From an uncultured Ignavibacteria bacterium (lineage in GTDB: Bacteria > Bacteroidota > Ignavibacteria > Tepidaquicellales > OLB5): 64,000 nucleotides of DNA. The stretch covers positions 1 through 64,000 of the forward strand of contig CALMYL010000012.1 in the NCBI GenBank assembly GCA_937873695.1, read 5' to 3'. This document shows, piece after piece, positions 52,330-61,129 of this stretch (position 1 is the stretch's first letter; every line of letters begins with the position of its first letter). A model generated the notes under the pieces. That model was given only the letters and a program-made list of their open reading frames with translations. It did no database searches and was not told the origin of the DNA. The position numbers and the translations under genes were made by a program.

Positions 52330-54521
52330 AAACTAAAATATTTATATTGCTGATCCTGTTGTTTGAATCATTTTCATATTCGCAGCAGTCGGGATGGATA
52401 TGGCAAACCCCTTCATATACAAATATGGGAATATCAGATATCAGTATTATTAATTCAACTACTGCTTATGCCATTGGAGGATTAAGCACTTTCATTAAAA
52501 CGACAAACGCCGGTTTAACATGGAGCAATGGCATAACATCATCAGAATTTACAGGAATAACCCCTGAAAGGTTGTTTGGTATTTTCTTTATAAATCAAAA
52601 TACAGGCTGGGTTGTGGGTTACAACAATGCTCAGCCGCCATTACGGATTTTTAAAACAACGAATGCAGGTGCAGCATGGTTCAGACAGGGTGAAAATCTG
52701 GTTAACGGTTATCTGCAGGATATTTTTTTTATTAATGAAAATACAGGATGGATCGCGGGTAATAACAAGATATTAAAAACTACTGACAGCGGGAACGAAT
52801 GGATTGAGATCCCTTTGCCAAATAATAGCCAGATGTACGCTGTTTATTTCCAGAATGAGAACACTGGATTTCTGACAGGTGAATACTGGACATATCGCAG
52901 TACCAATGGCGGATTGAACTGGACCACCAGTTACACTTACGTAAACTCAATGCTATATAGTATTAAATTCATTGATCAAAATACGGGATTTCTTTGTGGA
53001 TATCAGTCAAATAAGGCCAGGGTAATAAAAACAACTAACGGCGGAATTAACTGGCAGGTGAAATATGCGGCGAACTCAGATCAGTTGAATGCATTGCACA
53101 TATTTTCTGCCGGTGAAATTATTGCAGTAGGCGGTAAATATGATGGTGCTGAAAAAATTGTATATTCTAATGATGGAGGTGAAGTTTGGAATGATATTTA
53201 CACTGATATACCTAATAAGGAAATTTTAATAACCACGGCATTTTTTGATCAAAATACAGGTATTGCAGCCGGCTATGACGGAAAAATGATCAGAACTACC
53301 AATAAAGGTATGAACTGGAGTGAAGTAAATCCGCAAGATTACAGATTGAGAAGTACATCTGTTCATTTTGATAACAGCCAAAATGGAATGGTAGCAACTG
53401 AAAATGGTAAAGTGTTTAAAACATCTAATGGTGGGTTGAGCTGGGATAGTTTAATTTCACCTACAAATGAAAGCATAGTTAATTGCTATAATTTTGGTAA
53501 CAAAATTTATCTTATAGGTTTTAACTCCTTTTACAAGAGCCTAGATAATGGAAGTAACTGGCAAAATTATCCGTTAGGCAGGAATGTGTATTGTTCTGAA
53601 TTTATAGATCAGAACAATGGTTTTATTTTTGGAAACATAACAGGCCAATACTGGAGCTTTAATACTTTTTTCAGAACTTCAAATGGAGGATCAAGCTGGG
53701 ATTCAGTTTCAATACAGGACTTTCCATATGCCATGAAATTTATTAACTCCCAAACGGGCTATATAGCCGGAGGTAATTCAGGTTATAATACATACATATC
53801 AAAAACTACAAACAGCGGAATAAACTGGACCAAACACAATGTGAGCGGTATTTACAGAAAAGCTAAGAGCATTTCTTTTATTAACGAAAATACCGGATGG
53901 ATTGGTTGTGACGAAAATGTTCTGATAAAAACTACAAATGGCGGATTAAATTTCCAGGTACTGAATTTCGGAAGACCGCAATCGTGGACAACTCCGGAAG
54001 TATTCTTCAGAGATGAGTATAACGGATGGGCTGCAGTAAATAATCCTTCGGGTCAAATGCTAAATACTACTAATGGTGGTTTGAACTGGCACATACAGTT
54101 TGATTGCGGAACAGCGGGGATCAGTTCATTCCATTTTATTGATAACAATACCGGTTGGTGCGCAGGGTACGGGTATATTCTCAAAACTACTAATAGCGGA
54201 AATTTTATAACAGGACTTATCAAAAACGAAGAACTGATACCTGATATATACGGCCTCTCCCAAAACTATCCAAACCCGTTCAATCCGGTTACGAATATCA
54301 AGTTTGATATTCCAAAGTCAGGTTTAGTGAAAATTACGGTCTATGATCTGCTCGGCAGAGAAGTAACTACACTTGTCAATGAATCAATGCAGCCGGGAAG
54401 TTATAATGTTGATTGGGATGCGTCAAATTATCCGAGCGGGGTGTATTTTTATAAATTGTCAGTAGAGACGTCCCAGCGGGACGTCTTTACAGAATCAAAG
54501 AAAATGGTATTGGTAAAATAA
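52326..54521 (+). CDS. YCF48-like propeller protein with T9SS sorting domain, tandem copy 2
   Basis: A 731-residue paralogue of copy 1, starting within the last bases of that gene (ATGA overlap). Signal peptide IFILLILLFESFSYS precedes blades such as 'INQNTGWVVGYNN', 'INENTGWIAGNNKILKTTDSGNEW', 'NENTGFLTGEYWTYRSTNGGLNW' and 'INSQTGYIAGGNSG'. The sorting domain is FPLSQNYPNPFNPVTNIKF-like with the standard IPKSGLVKITVYDLLGREV. Near its end an in-frame palindrome (54466-54486) adds ETSQRDVF before TESKKMVLVK, so the last strand is longer than in siblings. Surface display by T9SS is predicted; no function is known. Confidence 0.87.
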   Translation: MKTKIFILLILLFESFSYSQQSGWIWQTPSYTNMGISDISIINSTTAYAIGGLSTFIKTTNAGLTWSNGITSSEFTGITPERLFGIFFINQNTGWVVGYNNAQPPLRIFKTTNAGAAWFRQGENLVNGYLQDIFFINENTGWIAGNNKILKTTDSGNEWIEIPLPNNSQMYAVYFQNENTGFLTGEYWTYRSTNGGLNWTTSYTYVNSMLYSIKFIDQNTGFLCGYQSNKARVIKTTNGGINWQVKYAANSDQLNALHIFSAGEIIAVGGKYDGAEKIVYSNDGGEVWNDIYTDIPNKEILITTAFFDQNTGIAAGYDGKMIRTTNKGMNWSEVNPQDYRLRSTSVHFDNSQNGMVATENGKVFKTSNGGLSWDSLISPTNESIVNCYNFGNKIYLIGFNSFYKSLDNGSNWQNYPLGRNVYCSEFIDQNNGFIFGNITGQYWSFNTFFRTSNGGSSWDSVSIQDFPYAMKFINSQTGYIAGGNSGYNTYISKTTNSGINWTKHNVSGIYRKAKSISFINENTGWIGCDENVLIKTTNGGLNFQVLNFGRPQSWTTPEVFFRDEYNGWAAVNNPSGQMLNTTNGGLNWHIQFDCGTAGISSFHFIDNNTGWCAGYGYILKTTNSGNFITGLIKNEELIPDIYGLSQNYPNPFNPVTNIKFDIPKSGLVKITVYDLLGREVTTLVNESMQPGSYNVDWDASNYPSGVYFYKLSVETSQRDVFTESKKMVLVK
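54466..54486. repeat. AGACGTCCC palindrome within the coding sequence
   Basis: AGACGTCCC (54466-54474) pairs exactly with GGGACGTCT (54478-54486) around AGC. It lies in frame in the final part of the sorting domain, where sibling proteins have no such residues. The frame is kept. Confidence 0.75.
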
Positions 54522-54542
54522 CATTTTATTATCAGTTGCCAA

Positions 54543-55868
54543 ATGAAAAAAATAATTGTATCATTAATTTTTTTTACAACTGTAAGTCTGGCGCAGGGCA
54601 GCTGGATAGAGCAGATCTCAGGGGTAAGTGTATCTCTGAACAGTGCGGTATCATCAAATTGGCTTAACCATGCCTGGGTTTGCGGCAATAACGGCACAGT
54701 TTTAAGAACTGTGAATCTCGGGACTAACTGGATAAATGTTTCAGGTAACGGAATTCCGGCCAATATAAATCTTGATGTCATTTCAGCATCACAGACTAAT
54801 TCTGCCGGCGCTTTTGTATGCGGTGTAAAGAATGATACAGCGATCGTATATAGGACATCCAACAACGGCGCCAACTGGAATGTGGTATTCAGGCAGTTCA
54901 ACGGCAGAATAAACGGGATCAAGATTGGTTATCAATATGGTTTTTTGTGCGGTAACCCGGTTGGCGGCAGGTGGTCTGTCTGGAAATCCACTAACGATGG
55001 ACTTACATGGGATTCTGCAGGATTATATATACAGCAAAATAATAGTGAATCAGGCTGGAAAAATTCATTTGCCTATACTACTGATAACATATTTTTCGGG
55101 ACTAATAATAACAGGATGTATATTTCTACCAATGGCGGTGTAAACTGGACCTATAAAACATTCAGCAATCTGCAGTCAATAACTGCAATGAGTTTTTCAT
55201 CTTACAGTCCGGGTATTTATAATGGTTATATAGCCGGGCCGGGCAGGATATTCTTTACAAGCAACAGCGGCAGTACATGGGTTTCGGATTCATTAATGCC
55301 GGGTTCAGGTAATGTGAACGGAATTATAAACCAACCGCTGCCGGTTGATCTTCTCGGATATTATAATTTGTTTATTACCAGGGGCGATAACAAGATCAAT
55401 TTTCTCAGTACTACTTCGGGCAATTGGCAATTAAGCTACACGGCCCCATCAGGGAACTATAACCATCTTTCAAACGGTATGCCCTTTGATTATTTCGCAG
55501 TACGTGATAATGGCGGTATTTCCTATTGCGGTTGTCACATAATTGGCATAGTACAAACAGAAAATGGAATTCCCCTGGATTACGGCCTCTCCCAAAACTA
55601 TCCGAACCCGTTCAATCCGGTAACAAACATTAGTTTTTCAATTCCCCTCTTGAGAGGGGTGACCGCCGAAGGCGGGCGGGGTGTGTTTGTAAAACTTATT
55701 ATTTATGACTTGCTCGGCAGAGAAGTTACTTCTCTCGTAAATCAACAAATGCAGCCGGGAAGTTATAATGTGGATTGGGATGCCTCGAACTATCCCAGCG
55801 GTGTGTATCTTTATAAGATAGAAGCGGGTGATTTTGTTGAATCAAAAAAAATGATTTTACTAAAATAA
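54543..55868 (+). CDS. YCF48-like propeller protein with T9SS sorting domain, tandem copy 3 (short)
   Basis: A 441-residue, shorter paralogue. Signal peptide IIVSLIFFTTVSLAQG is followed by fewer blades (such as 'NHAWVCGNNGTVLRTVNLGTNW', 'GGRWSVWKSTNDGLTW', 'YISTNGGVNWTY'). The sorting domain begins SQNYPNPFNPVTNISF and contains the same palindrome-coded insert as copy 1. About 150 bases around the insert differ from copy 1 at only two positions, while the rest of the genes are diverged, so the module was copied recently. It ends VESKKMILLK. It is 21 bases from copy 2 and likely belongs to the same transcript. Confidence 0.86.
   Translation: MKKIIVSLIFFTTVSLAQGSWIEQISGVSVSLNSAVSSNWLNHAWVCGNNGTVLRTVNLGTNWINVSGNGIPANINLDVISASQTNSAGAFVCGVKNDTAIVYRTSNNGANWNVVFRQFNGRINGIKIGYQYGFLCGNPVGGRWSVWKSTNDGLTWDSAGLYIQQNNSESGWKNSFAYTTDNIFFGTNNNRMYISTNGGVNWTYKTFSNLQSITAMSFSSYSPGIYNGYIAGPGRIFFTSNSGSTWVSDSLMPGSGNVNGIINQPLPVDLLGYYNLFITRGDNKINFLSTTSGNWQLSYTAPSGNYNHLSNGMPFDYFAVRDNGGISYCGCHIIGIVQTENGIPLDYGLSQNYPNPFNPVTNISFSIPLLRGVTAEGGRGVFVKLIIYDLLGREVTSLVNQQMQPGSYNVDWDASNYPSGVYLYKIEAGDFVESKKMILLK
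55646..55687. repeat. Second copy of the in-frame palindromic insert
   Basis: CCCCTCTTGAGAGGGG with the same following CCGCC/GGCGG stem as at 52107. The single T for C change sits in the centre of the palindrome. Confidence 0.75.
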
Positions 55869-55940
55869 AATAAGTTCATAAAATATTTAACAAATAAAGT
55901 ATATTAAAGTTTAAAAATTTAATTATTAAAGGGAAGACAT

Positions 55941-58115
55941 ATGAAACACTTGTTTCTTATCTGTCTCCTTCTTCCATCCGTGTTATTATCCCAGCCCAAC
56001 TGGCAGTACAAACAGCCGGTTCATATCAAGGACTTTTTCGCAGTAAAATTTTTCGATGAATTTACAGGTATTGCGGCAGGCAGTGACGGATTTATGATTA
56101 AAACTTACGATGGCGGAAATTACTGGCAGGAAGTGAAAACTGCTGACGGTAACAGGATCAACTCATTTTGTTTTTTAAATTCAACCAACGGTCTGGCTGC
56201 CTGTGATAACGGCGCTATTCTGTTCACCACAAACCGGGGCAGCAGCTGGATACGGCGGAACTCTTCTACCGGCAATAATATAAATTTTATAGCAGAAGTA
56301 TCCTTTAATTATCTTATAGGGGCATGCGCAAACGGGGTATTGATAAAATCAACAAACGGCGGATTAAGCTGGAGCTCACAGAATTTAGCCGGTTTTAACC
56401 TTAAAAATATTTATATAATAAACCAGAATGCATGGATAGCTTCAGGGGACAGCATTGTGATTCTGAAAACAACAAATTCAGGCACATCATGGCAAAGATA
56501 TATTGTTGTTGAAAGCGGTTATTCAAGTGCAGTTAAAGGAATACATTTTGGCGATATTATGAATGGCTGCATGTTGCTTGATAAAGATTTTTACAATACA
56601 ACCAATGGCGGCATAAACTGGTATCCTGTTTCAAACTATATAGGCGGCGGTGAAAAAATGATATTTTTGAACACCACAACCGGATATGGTTTTCCTCATA
56701 ATACCTGGATTACAAAAGGACCAATTTACAAAACAACAAATTGCGGACTTAACTGGAGTATTTTTTCTTCTGAAAAAATTAAAGTTTGCTCATTACCTTC
56801 AAATGGTGTTGATGTTATTGGCAACAGCATAATTTATTTATGCGGAGATGACGGTGTAATTTTAAGATCTTCTGACCAATGTACTTCATTTACACATATT
56901 GGTTCAGTTACAGGAAATTTCAATACTTTTTGGTTTAATGACCATATAAACGGAATTGCAGCCTGCAGTGAAAATCTGTTGAAGACAGGTAACGGCGCAG
57001 ATTCATGGAAAATAGATGCATATGGGCATTATATTTGGTCTTACTGGACTTCGGTATCTTTCAATAAAATTAAATCCTCTGATCTTGACAATTTAATATC
57101 AGTACGCGGGACCGGCGGTGAAATAGAGCTTAATAAGGAAACTGTTTTGCGTTCAAGCGACGGCGGAAATACTTTCTATGGTGAGCTGAGCGCGTTCCCG
57201 TTTGTATCTGATACAGAAATAGATGTAATTGGAGATACTTATTTTACTGTTGGGAATTTTTCATTTTCAAAAGAAGGACCTCAATTCTTTAAAGCAGCAG
57301 GTACAGATGACTGGCAGCTTTTTTATACTTTTAAGGACTCAACATTTATACATACTCTTTCCTTTGCAAATGTTAATACAGGGATAGCAGCAGGATATGA
57401 TCATGAAACCGGACTGAATTTTTATGCTTTAACAACTAACAGCGGTGTAAACTGGCTGATAAACAATTTACCTCAAACCAATGATGTAAAAAAAGCCTGT
57501 ATGTTAAATGACGGATACGGCTATATTTTGTGCGATTCAGGCATGATATTGAAATCAACTAATTTCGGAACAAACTGGTTTATACATAATCCTTCAAATG
57601 AAAATGATTACAAAACCATATTTTTCCTTGATAATTTGAGAGGTTATGCAATTACTTCTTCGGATATGCTGGCTGCAACATCAAACGGGGGAGAAAACTG
57701 GTCTTTACATGATGTTTGTATTCCAACGCGCAAACTGAATGAAGTGCAGTTTATTGATCCGATTACCGGATTCATAAGCGGTGATGGAGTTTTTATGAAA
57801 ACAACCAATGGCGGTCTGACTTTTTTTAATTCCCATGAAATTTTGAATCCTGAAAAATTCCGGCTGTTTCAAAACTATCCAAATCCGTTCAATCCGGTAA
57901 CGAATATTAAGTTTGATATTCCCAAATCCGGTTTAGTGAAAATTACGGTCTTTGACATGTTGGGCAGGGAAGTAACTTCTCTTATAAACCAGCAAATGCA
58001 GCCGGGCAGTTCTTCGGTAGATTGGGATGCGTCAAATTATCCGAGCGGTGTGTATTTTTATAAATTAGAAACAGAGAGCTTCGCTGAATCGAAGAAAATG
58101 GTATTGGTAAAATGA
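55941..58115 (+). CDS. YCF48-like propeller protein with T9SS sorting domain, tandem copy 4
   Basis: A 724-residue paralogue with signal peptide HLFLICLLLPSVLLSQ and blades such as 'FDEFTGIAAGSDGFMIKTYDGGNYW', 'STNGLAACDNGAILFTTNRGSSW' and 'DPITGFISGDGVFMKTTNGG'. It is closest in layout to copy 1, sharing the N-terminal 'PNWQYKQP....DFFAVKFF' pattern (copy 1 has WAYRNPYPQNDFYAIKFF). The sorting domain is uninterrupted (FQNYPNPFNPVTNIKFDIPKSGLVKITVFDMLGREV) and ends AESKKMVLVK. A GGGAAG ribosome-binding site precedes the ATG. The stop overlaps the barrel gene by 4 bases, so they are coupled. No function is known. Confidence 0.87.
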   Translation: MKHLFLICLLLPSVLLSQPNWQYKQPVHIKDFFAVKFFDEFTGIAAGSDGFMIKTYDGGNYWQEVKTADGNRINSFCFLNSTNGLAACDNGAILFTTNRGSSWIRRNSSTGNNINFIAEVSFNYLIGACANGVLIKSTNGGLSWSSQNLAGFNLKNIYIINQNAWIASGDSIVILKTTNSGTSWQRYIVVESGYSSAVKGIHFGDIMNGCMLLDKDFYNTTNGGINWYPVSNYIGGGEKMIFLNTTTGYGFPHNTWITKGPIYKTTNCGLNWSIFSSEKIKVCSLPSNGVDVIGNSIIYLCGDDGVILRSSDQCTSFTHIGSVTGNFNTFWFNDHINGIAACSENLLKTGNGADSWKIDAYGHYIWSYWTSVSFNKIKSSDLDNLISVRGTGGEIELNKETVLRSSDGGNTFYGELSAFPFVSDTEIDVIGDTYFTVGNFSFSKEGPQFFKAAGTDDWQLFYTFKDSTFIHTLSFANVNTGIAAGYDHETGLNFYALTTNSGVNWLINNLPQTNDVKKACMLNDGYGYILCDSGMILKSTNFGTNWFIHNPSNENDYKTIFFLDNLRGYAITSSDMLAATSNGGENWSLHDVCIPTRKLNEVQFIDPITGFISGDGVFMKTTNGGLTFFNSHEILNPEKFRLFQNYPNPFNPVTNIKFDIPKSGLVKITVFDMLGREVTSLINQQMQPGSSSVDWDASNYPSGVYFYKLETESFAESKKMVLVK

Positions 58116-58726
58116 AATCAGGCAGGCCTGTTCTGCTGATTTTGCTGTTGCTTCTGCCGGTTTTGGTACATGCGCAGGTTAACAAGCATTTCAGGAATGG
58201 TCCGATAATTTCCGTGAAAGCAGGGTATCATACAAAAGACGGAAAAGATGAGTATAATATGTTTCCCTACGATAACGGTGTACCGGCCGGTTTTTGTATT
58301 GATGCTACCGCCGAGATACCTACCGGCAGAGGCTGGTACATTGGACTGAACTATGACCTCTCGTTTGGCAATGAATCCAGGTTTGACACATTCGAAAATT
58401 CTGATGTTATCAGAAGCATGACAATGTTCAATTTTTCTCCCTTAGTTAAGTACAGGTTTATCAGCGGCGATGTTTCTGTTAATCTTGGGCTTGGCATCGG
58501 AAGCAGTAAGGTAGTATTCGAATACGATAGAGGCTCATTAAAAGAAACTAAAGCAACAATGGCGAATTTTAACTTCAGGTTCGGCTCTGATTATGCCCTC
58601 ACTAACCACATTCTCGTATCGGTAGAGGGTGTTTATTACGGTATGCAGGAGCTTTCTTTTGACGGAGGCGGCAGAAGTAACTCAATCTTCCAGATAAAAG
58701 CCGGTTTAGGGTTTGTTTTTAAGTAG
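58112..58726 (+). CDS. Outer-membrane beta-barrel protein
   Basis: A 204-residue exported protein. Signal peptide VLLILLLLLPVLVHAQ is followed by alternating hydrophobic strands of an 8-stranded OmpA/OprF-type barrel: ISVKAGYHTK, GFCIDATAEIPTGRGWYIGLNYDL, FNFSPLVKYRFISGDVSVNLGLGIG, FNFRFGSDYALTNHILVSVEGVYYG, ending FQIKAGLGFVFK with a C-terminal aromatic-containing strand (F-K). It has no sorting domain, so it should insert in the outer membrane through the Bam route. It overlaps copy 4 of the propeller proteins by 4 bases, which suggests that the two work together at the surface; that is inference. Confidence 0.82.
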   Translation: MKSGRPVLLILLLLLPVLVHAQVNKHFRNGPIISVKAGYHTKDGKDEYNMFPYDNGVPAGFCIDATAEIPTGRGWYIGLNYDLSFGNESRFDTFENSDVIRSMTMFNFSPLVKYRFISGDVSVNLGLGIGSSKVVFEYDRGSLKETKATMANFNFRFGSDYALTNHILVSVEGVYYGMQELSFDGGGRSNSIFQIKAGLGFVFK

Positions 58727-58804
58727 TTTAGAAAGAACATTCTTTACGCTCAATTATCATTGAAACTAATGATATATATCATAACTTTTCCATGATTTCA
58801 GAGA

Positions 58805-58812
58805 TATATTTG
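58805..58812 (+). promoter_or_regulatory. TAnnTTTG -7 box for the M28 peptidase
   Basis: TATATTTG lies about 66 bases before the ATG at 58879. A weak -33 is not certain. Confidence 0.4.
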
Positions 58813-58878
58813 TAGTATTCAATACTGCATGTTCAGGCTTCATTCCGCGTTCATCCATCCCCAAACATTTAACAATCT

Positions 58879-60447
58879 ATGTCAATTAATCCAATGAAAA
58901 CAATATATACAGCTATTGTTACCCTGTTTCTGGTTTGCGCGAATCTTTTTTCGCAGGTAGGATACAGTCCCCGCATCGATTCAATTTCAAATCTTGTAAC
59001 CCTGCAAACGCTTTCCAAATTGAACAGGGAACTGTGCGGTGATACTTCTACTATAATTGGCGGGGTGCCTTATACAATTGTTTCACGCCATTCATCGACT
59101 GTTCATAATCCAAAAGCTGCGCAGTTTATTTTTGAAAGATTTCAGAGTTATGGACTTACAGCCCGGTATATGAATTACCGAACAAACGGATCAAATGTTA
59201 TTGCCACTAAACCGGGATCAAAATACCCGAACCAATATTATATTATATGCGGACATTATGACGATATGCCGTCAGGTTCGCTTGCGCCGGGTGCAGATGA
59301 TAACGCCTCAGGCACATGTGCTGTGATGGAAGCTGCAAGACTGCTTGCACCGTTCACTTTTGATTATACGCTCATATTTGTTGCATTTGATGAAGAAGAG
59401 CAGGGCCTGATAGGCAGCCGCGCTTATGCTGATTCATCATATAACCGCGGTGATTCCATCCGCGGTGTGCTGAATTTTGATATGATTGCATGGGATGGAA
59501 ATAACGACTATAAACTTAATCTCTTTACAAACTCTGCCTCGGTAAATTTTACAAATATTACCAAAGTAACCTACAACATTTACCAGCCGATACTTGATCC
59601 TGTTGTATCAGTAGGCAATATGTCTTCAAGCGACCATTATTACTTCTGGCAGCGGGGATACAATGCTTATTGCGGTATTGAGCTGATGAGCGACTTTCAC
59701 CCATACTACCATACAATTAATGATAATTTCGCGAATGTAAAAATGCCATACTTCCTTAAATTCACTCAAGCCTCACTTGCTGCATTAATGACTTACGGGT
59801 GGAACTATACGATCAATTTTAACCACACCCCAATTGTTGCCTCAAGTGATACGGGGCCGAGGTCTGCGGTAGTTACAATAAACTCACCGTATGCAATCAA
59901 GAAAATTACCTATGGTCCGCGGCTGTATTACAGGGTGAACGGCGGCGCGTTCACATCACTGAACTATGTGTACAGTAACCTGGATACATTCAGGTTCACT
60001 ATTCCGGGACAGAGCGTTGGAAGTGTAGTAGATTACTATTTCGCCGCGCAGGACTCAATGGCTAATTTTGTTGGGACACTCCCCGTTGGTGGTAGAGGAT
60101 TGAATCCTCCGGGTTCGGTTGCACCGGCAGCTTTCCTGCAATATACCGTGCTTACAGGCATTGCATCAAATAATGAGCCCGTTGAATTCAGCCTTGGGCA
60201 AAATTTTCCCAATCCGTTTAATCCTGCAACCAACATAGAATTTTCTGTGGGAAAATTCAGCAGGGTTAAAATTACTGTTTCCGATCTGCTGGGCAGGGAA
60301 GTAGCGGAGCTTGTTGACGTTCAGTACACACCGGGCACCTACAATGCGGTATTTGAAGGGAAGAAATATCCTTCCGGTATTTACTTCTATACAATGTATA
60401 TTGATGGCTTGGTTAAAGAAACAAAAAAAATGATGTTGATAAAATAA
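58879..60447 (+). CDS. M28-family zinc peptidase with T9SS sorting domain
   Basis: A 522-residue secreted aminopeptidase. Signal peptide (IYTAIVTLFLVCANLFSQ) begins at the ATG at 58879 or at the next ATG at 58894. The co-catalytic zinc site is complete: GHYDDMPSG, GADDNASGT (bridging Asp), FDEEEQGLIGS (general base Glu and Glu ligand), NFDMIAWDG, and the last His in YHTINDNF. A beta-rich domain (residues 310-430) follows. The C-terminal sorting domain has GQNFPNPFNPATNIEF ... VSDLLGREVAELV ... PSGIYFYTM ... KKMMLIK. The enzyme should be exposed on the surface or released, degrading peptides outside the cell for nutrition. Confidence 0.92.
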   Translation: MSINPMKTIYTAIVTLFLVCANLFSQVGYSPRIDSISNLVTLQTLSKLNRELCGDTSTIIGGVPYTIVSRHSSTVHNPKAAQFIFERFQSYGLTARYMNYRTNGSNVIATKPGSKYPNQYYIICGHYDDMPSGSLAPGADDNASGTCAVMEAARLLAPFTFDYTLIFVAFDEEEQGLIGSRAYADSSYNRGDSIRGVLNFDMIAWDGNNDYKLNLFTNSASVNFTNITKVTYNIYQPILDPVVSVGNMSSSDHYYFWQRGYNAYCGIELMSDFHPYYHTINDNFANVKMPYFLKFTQASLAALMTYGWNYTINFNHTPIVASSDTGPRSAVVTINSPYAIKKITYGPRLYYRVNGGAFTSLNYVYSNLDTFRFTIPGQSVGSVVDYYFAAQDSMANFVGTLPVGGRGLNPPGSVAPAAFLQYTVLTGIASNNEPVEFSLGQNFPNPFNPATNIEFSVGKFSRVKITVSDLLGREVAELVDVQYTPGTYNAVFEGKKYPSGIYFYTMYIDGLVKETKKMMLIK

Positions 60448-60493
60448 CGCAGTTATTTGCGTTTATACTCTGCTTGAGTTTATTCTTCAAATA

Positions 60494-60519
60494 AAAAAGC
60501 CTGCATTTGCAGGCTTTTT
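60494..60519. terminator. Bidirectional terminator between the peptidase and the convergent small gene
   Basis: AAAAAGCCTGCA (60494-60505) pairs exactly with TGCAGGCTTTTT (60508-60519), with T-runs in both directions. It serves the M28 gene on the plus strand and the small gene at 60538 on the minus strand. Confidence 0.92.
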
Positions 60520-60537
60520 GTTTGCTTCGCTAAACTT

Positions 60538-60894
60538 TTACTTGGAAAAAGCTACAAAAACCGAATCACTTCCGCCGCACTCAACCTTTTGTTTGGTAAC
60601 ATAAATAATAGCCTTAGGGTCAATGTAGTCAGGGTCCTGGTATTCTACTTTCACCTTTATGCGTTTGCCCTGGTCATTGGCAAGATTTATTGTGTATGTC
60701 TTGCTTTTCCCAACCAGCAAATTGCCTGAAGGGAAGCCATCGATTGTTAAATTTATTTCAAACAATGAGTTATTTGAAACATATATAAAAGCATCGCAAT
60801 TTGCCTTGCCTGCATCAGCGTTAGCGGCCGAAAAGCCTATGTATAAAATTGAGATTGCTGCGATAATTGAAAATGATTTAATGATATTTTTCAT
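60538..60894 (-). CDS. Small secreted hypothetical protein, 118 aa
   Basis: Signal peptide IIKSFSIIAAISILYIGFSAANA is followed by a mature domain of about 90 residues with strands 'FIYVSNNSLFEINLTIDGFPSGNLLVGKSKTYTINL' and 'RIKVKVEYQDPDYIDPKAIIYVTKQKVECGG'. The pattern is a small immunoglobulin-like beta sandwich with one conserved-looking pair of cysteines (residues near 33 and 107). No family was recognised. It is convergent with the M28 gene and shares its terminator. Confidence 0.6.
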   Translation of the reverse strand: MKNIIKSFSIIAAISILYIGFSAANADAGKANCDAFIYVSNNSLFEINLTIDGFPSGNLLVGKSKTYTINLANDQGKRIKVKVEYQDPDYIDPKAIIYVTKQKVECGGSDSVFVAFSK

Positions 60895-61015
60895 TTGTAT
60901 AATCCTTTCACTTCACAAATTTAAGCAACAATTAATCAATTTAAAATCATAATCCAAGTGATTTTTTATTAAAACAATCATACCAATGAATCGGTTTTAG
61001 GATGTGCAACAAAAA

Positions 61016-61077
61016 TAGCCCACGACTTAAGTCGTGGGCTATAAACAAGATGTTAATTTGTAACCACTTAAGTGGTT
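61016..61077. repeat. Two-hairpin unit downstream of feoB
   Basis: TAGCCCACGACTT (61016-61028) pairs exactly with AAGTCGTGGGCTA (61029-61041), centred on CTTAAG. AACCACTT-AAGTGGTT (61062-61077) follows 20 bases later, also centred on CTTAAG. On the minus strand it is about 50 bases beyond the feoB stop and could end its transcript. It matches the two-hairpin units at 16555, 22026 and 23982. Confidence 0.75.
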
Positions 61078-61129
61078 TATTAACTATAAAGATTGCTCAC
61101 AATCACCTAAATGAAAAATTATTCTTAAA

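Noticed and set aside
54449-54922. 157-codon minus-strand frame
   Set aside because: It is antisense to the end of propeller copy 2 and start of copy 3, both of which have signal peptides and domain structure.
50158-60447. A T9SS machinery locus
   Set aside because: Only cargo proteins with sorting domains are present; no porin, motor or attachment-complex gene of the secretion system was recognised.
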